The position numbers and the translations under genes are program-made. Below the pieces are notes generated by a model that was not told the DNA's origin, did no database searches, and worked only from the letters and a program-made list of their open reading frames with translations. A stretch of 6,428 nt of DNA from Collinsella sp. (GTDB lineage: Bacteria > Actinomycetota > Coriobacteriia > Coriobacteriales > Coriobacteriaceae): NCBI GenBank assembly GCA_022713905.1, contig JAIHTM010000150.1:1-6428 (forward strand), in the 5' to 3' direction. Shown here piece after piece: positions 4,831 to 6,428 of this stretch (positions are counted from its first letter, which is position 1; each line of letters begins with the position of its first letter).

Positions 4831-6393
4831 ATGAACAAAGATGAGCTGCTGGCAAAGTTCCAGCGTCTGGGCAAAGTCCTCATGACGCCTGTCCTGATCC
4901 TGCCAATCGCCGGCATCCTTCAGGGCTTTGGCAATGCCTTTACCAGCCCCACCCTTACGGCAGCTGTTCCCTGGCTTGCTGCTCCGGGCTTTGCGATCTT
5001 CTTTTCGATTCTCAAGGCCGCTGCCAGCATCGTTATGAACAACATCCCGGTTATCTTCTCGATTTGTCTCGCCTATGGCTTCGCCAAGTCCGAGAAGGCT
5101 ACCGCGGCGCTTTGTGGCTTTTTGGGCTACATGTGCATGAACTCCGTGATGGGCACGTTCCTTACGGCGACTGGTGTCATCGATCCCGCGAATCTTACGA
5201 CGGGCCAGAGCACGATCCTCGGTATCACCACGCTCGACACTGGCGTTATCGGCGGTCTTCTGGTGGGCGCAATCGTCGCATGGTTGCATAACCGTTACTA
5301 CAAGATTGAGCTGCCTGCCGTGTTCTCCATTTTCAACGGCACGCGCTTTATCCCGGCGGTGACGCTGCTCTCATGCAGCATCCTCGCATTGGTCATGTCC
5401 TTTGTTTTCCCGTTTATTCAGAACGCTCTCGGTGCGCTGTCCGAGTTCATCAAGACTACGGGTGCCTTTGGTGCATTTGTCTACGGCGCCGGCGAGCGCA
5501 TGCTCCTGCCTTTTGGCCTGCATCACTTTGTCTATTTGCCGTTCTTCTTCACGTCGCTCGGTGGCGTCGAGACCATCGACGGCCAGACTGTTCAGGGCGC
5601 TATCAATATCTACAACGCGATCCTGGGCTCTCCCAGCACGCCGTTTAACATCGAGGTCAGCCGTTTTGTCATGAACGGCAAGGTTATCTTCGCCATGTTC
5701 GGCCTGCCTGGCGCTGCGCTCGCCTTCTACAAGACGGCGCTTCCCAAGAATAAGAAGAAGACCGCAGCGCTCATGATTGCCATCGTGGTGCCTTGCATCC
5801 TCTCCGGCATTACCGAGCCGCTCGAGTACTCCTTCCTGTTTATCGCGCCCATCCTCTACGTGTTCCACGCTCTCATGGCTGGTCTTGCCTATGCGCTGAC
5901 CTATATCCTGCAGTTCAACGTGGCTGGCTCCGCGTCCTTCGGCGGCCCGCTCTTGTCGTTGATCTTTAACGGCATTATGGGTGCAGCCAAGGGCTCCAAC
6001 TGGCAGGTTATCCTGTTCCTCGGCCCCATCTACTTCGTGGTGTACTACTTCGTCTTCAAGTTCATCATTCTTAAGAAGGACCTTAAGACTCCCGGCCGCG
6101 AGGAAGAGTCCGACGATGAGGCCGAAAAGGCTCCCAAGACCGTGATTAGCGACCTCATTCCCGCCATCGTTGAGGCAGTGGGCGGCGACAACAATATTAA
6201 GTCTGTCGAGGCCTGCTTCACCCGTCTGCGCATCCAGCTCAATGACTGTGACAAGGTGGTTGATGACGCCGAGTTTACCGAAAAGCTCGAAGCGCGTGGC
6301 ATCGTGCATGTCAACGGCGGCGTGCAGATTGTCTACGGCAATATGGCATCTAACTACGCAACCCAGATGCGCGAGCTGCTGGGTATGGAGTAA
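4831..6393 (+). CDS. glvC: PTS alpha-glucoside-type EIICB permease
   Basis: This 520-residue membrane protein is a fused EIIC-EIIB of the glucose/alpha-glucoside PTS superfamily. It imports a sugar and phosphorylates it during transport. The EIIC part (about 1-418) has many hydrophobic segments (for example 17-34, 54-82, 135-152, 173-195, 310-325, 332-360, 391-414) and the motifs GERMLLPFGLHH (221-232) and GITEPLEY (326-333), typical of substrate binding. A charged linker (about 415-436) leads to the EIIB domain (about 437-520) with EACFTRLR (460-467), where Cys462 is the phosphorylation site. No EIIA domain is present, so a separate glucose-type EIIA must phosphorylate it. Size and order match Bacillus GlvC/MalP. 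AAGAGGGG (4817-4824) lies six bases before the ATG. The adjacent GlvA implies maltose-like substrates; the specificity is inferred from context. Another glucose-family sugar is the alternative. Confidence 0.92.
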   Translation: MNKDELLAKFQRLGKVLMTPVLILPIAGILQGFGNAFTSPTLTAAVPWLAAPGFAIFFSILKAAASIVMNNIPVIFSICLAYGFAKSEKATAALCGFLGYMCMNSVMGTFLTATGVIDPANLTTGQSTILGITTLDTGVIGGLLVGAIVAWLHNRYYKIELPAVFSIFNGTRFIPAVTLLSCSILALVMSFVFPFIQNALGALSEFIKTTGAFGAFVYGAGERMLLPFGLHHFVYLPFFFTSLGGVETIDGQTVQGAINIYNAILGSPSTPFNIEVSRFVMNGKVIFAMFGLPGAALAFYKTALPKNKKKTAALMIAIVVPCILSGITEPLEYSFLFIAPILYVFHALMAGLAYALTYILQFNVAGSASFGGPLLSLIFNGIMGAAKGSNWQVILFLGPIYFVVYYFVFKFIILKKDLKTPGREEESDDEAEKAPKTVISDLIPAIVEAVGGDNNIKSVEACFTRLRIQLNDCDKVVDDAEFTEKLEARGIVHVNGGVQIVYGNMASNYATQMRELLGME

Positions 6394-6428
6394 ACGACTC
6401 GCATATCTATAAAATCCAGTATAAAAGG

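Noticed and set aside
5371..6309. Minus-strand frame of 312 codons opposite the permease gene
   Set aside because: It is a compositional shadow; the plus strand encodes an intact EIICB with all key motifs.
6408..6426. Two TATAAAA motifs after the permease gene as a promoter
   Set aside because: They are simple AT-rich words at the window edge with no matching -35 and no downstream gene visible.

Overview
The window looks like chromosomal DNA from a high-GC gut actinobacterium. A Collinsella-like coriobacterium is my best guess, from the CGC/CGT-rich codon use, the style of the proteins and the dispersed palindromes. This is inference from the sequence alone. It holds five full genes, the last codons of a sixth, and several repeat and hairpin structures.

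Left part (1-1870): a short C-terminal gene fragment ends at 53. An inverted-repeat element follows at once. Next comes an AT-rich leader with three near-identical 17-bp direct repeats at an exact 33-bp period. The leader precedes a DUF4143-type AAA ATPase (334-1695, +), whose arginine codon use differs from the sugar genes. After its stop codon lie a cluster of small palindromes and a second, same-orientation copy of the 75-bp inverted-repeat element. The ATPase gene therefore sits between two direct copies of a palindromic repeat.

Middle part (1868-3124, minus strand): an RpiR/SIS-family regulator and, 60 bp downstream of it, a low-molecular-weight protein tyrosine phosphatase. Both read leftward and may be cotranscribed. 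The phosphatase converges with the ATPase.

Right part (3125-6428): a 298-bp divergent intergenic region rich in inverted and tandem repeats leads into a GH4 6-phospho-alpha-glucosidase (GlvA type). After 82 bp containing a terminator-like hairpin comes an alpha-glucoside-type PTS EIICB permease. With the divergent RpiR gene this matches the glvA-glvR-glvC set of Bacillus. The permease would import and phosphorylate maltose or a related alpha-glucoside, GlvA would split the 6-phosphate sugar in the cytoplasm, and the RpiR protein would sense a phosphosugar and control the locus. No EIIA, HPr or EI gene is present, so phosphate must come from proteins encoded elsewhere.

The metabolic genes are ordinary. 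The parts least explained by known features are the 33-bp-period repeats in front of the ATPase, the direct palindromic repeats that bracket it, the operator-like repeats between rpiR and glvA, and the hairpin-SD arrangement between glvA and the permease gene. I see no clear evidence of a complete new defence or mobile system.
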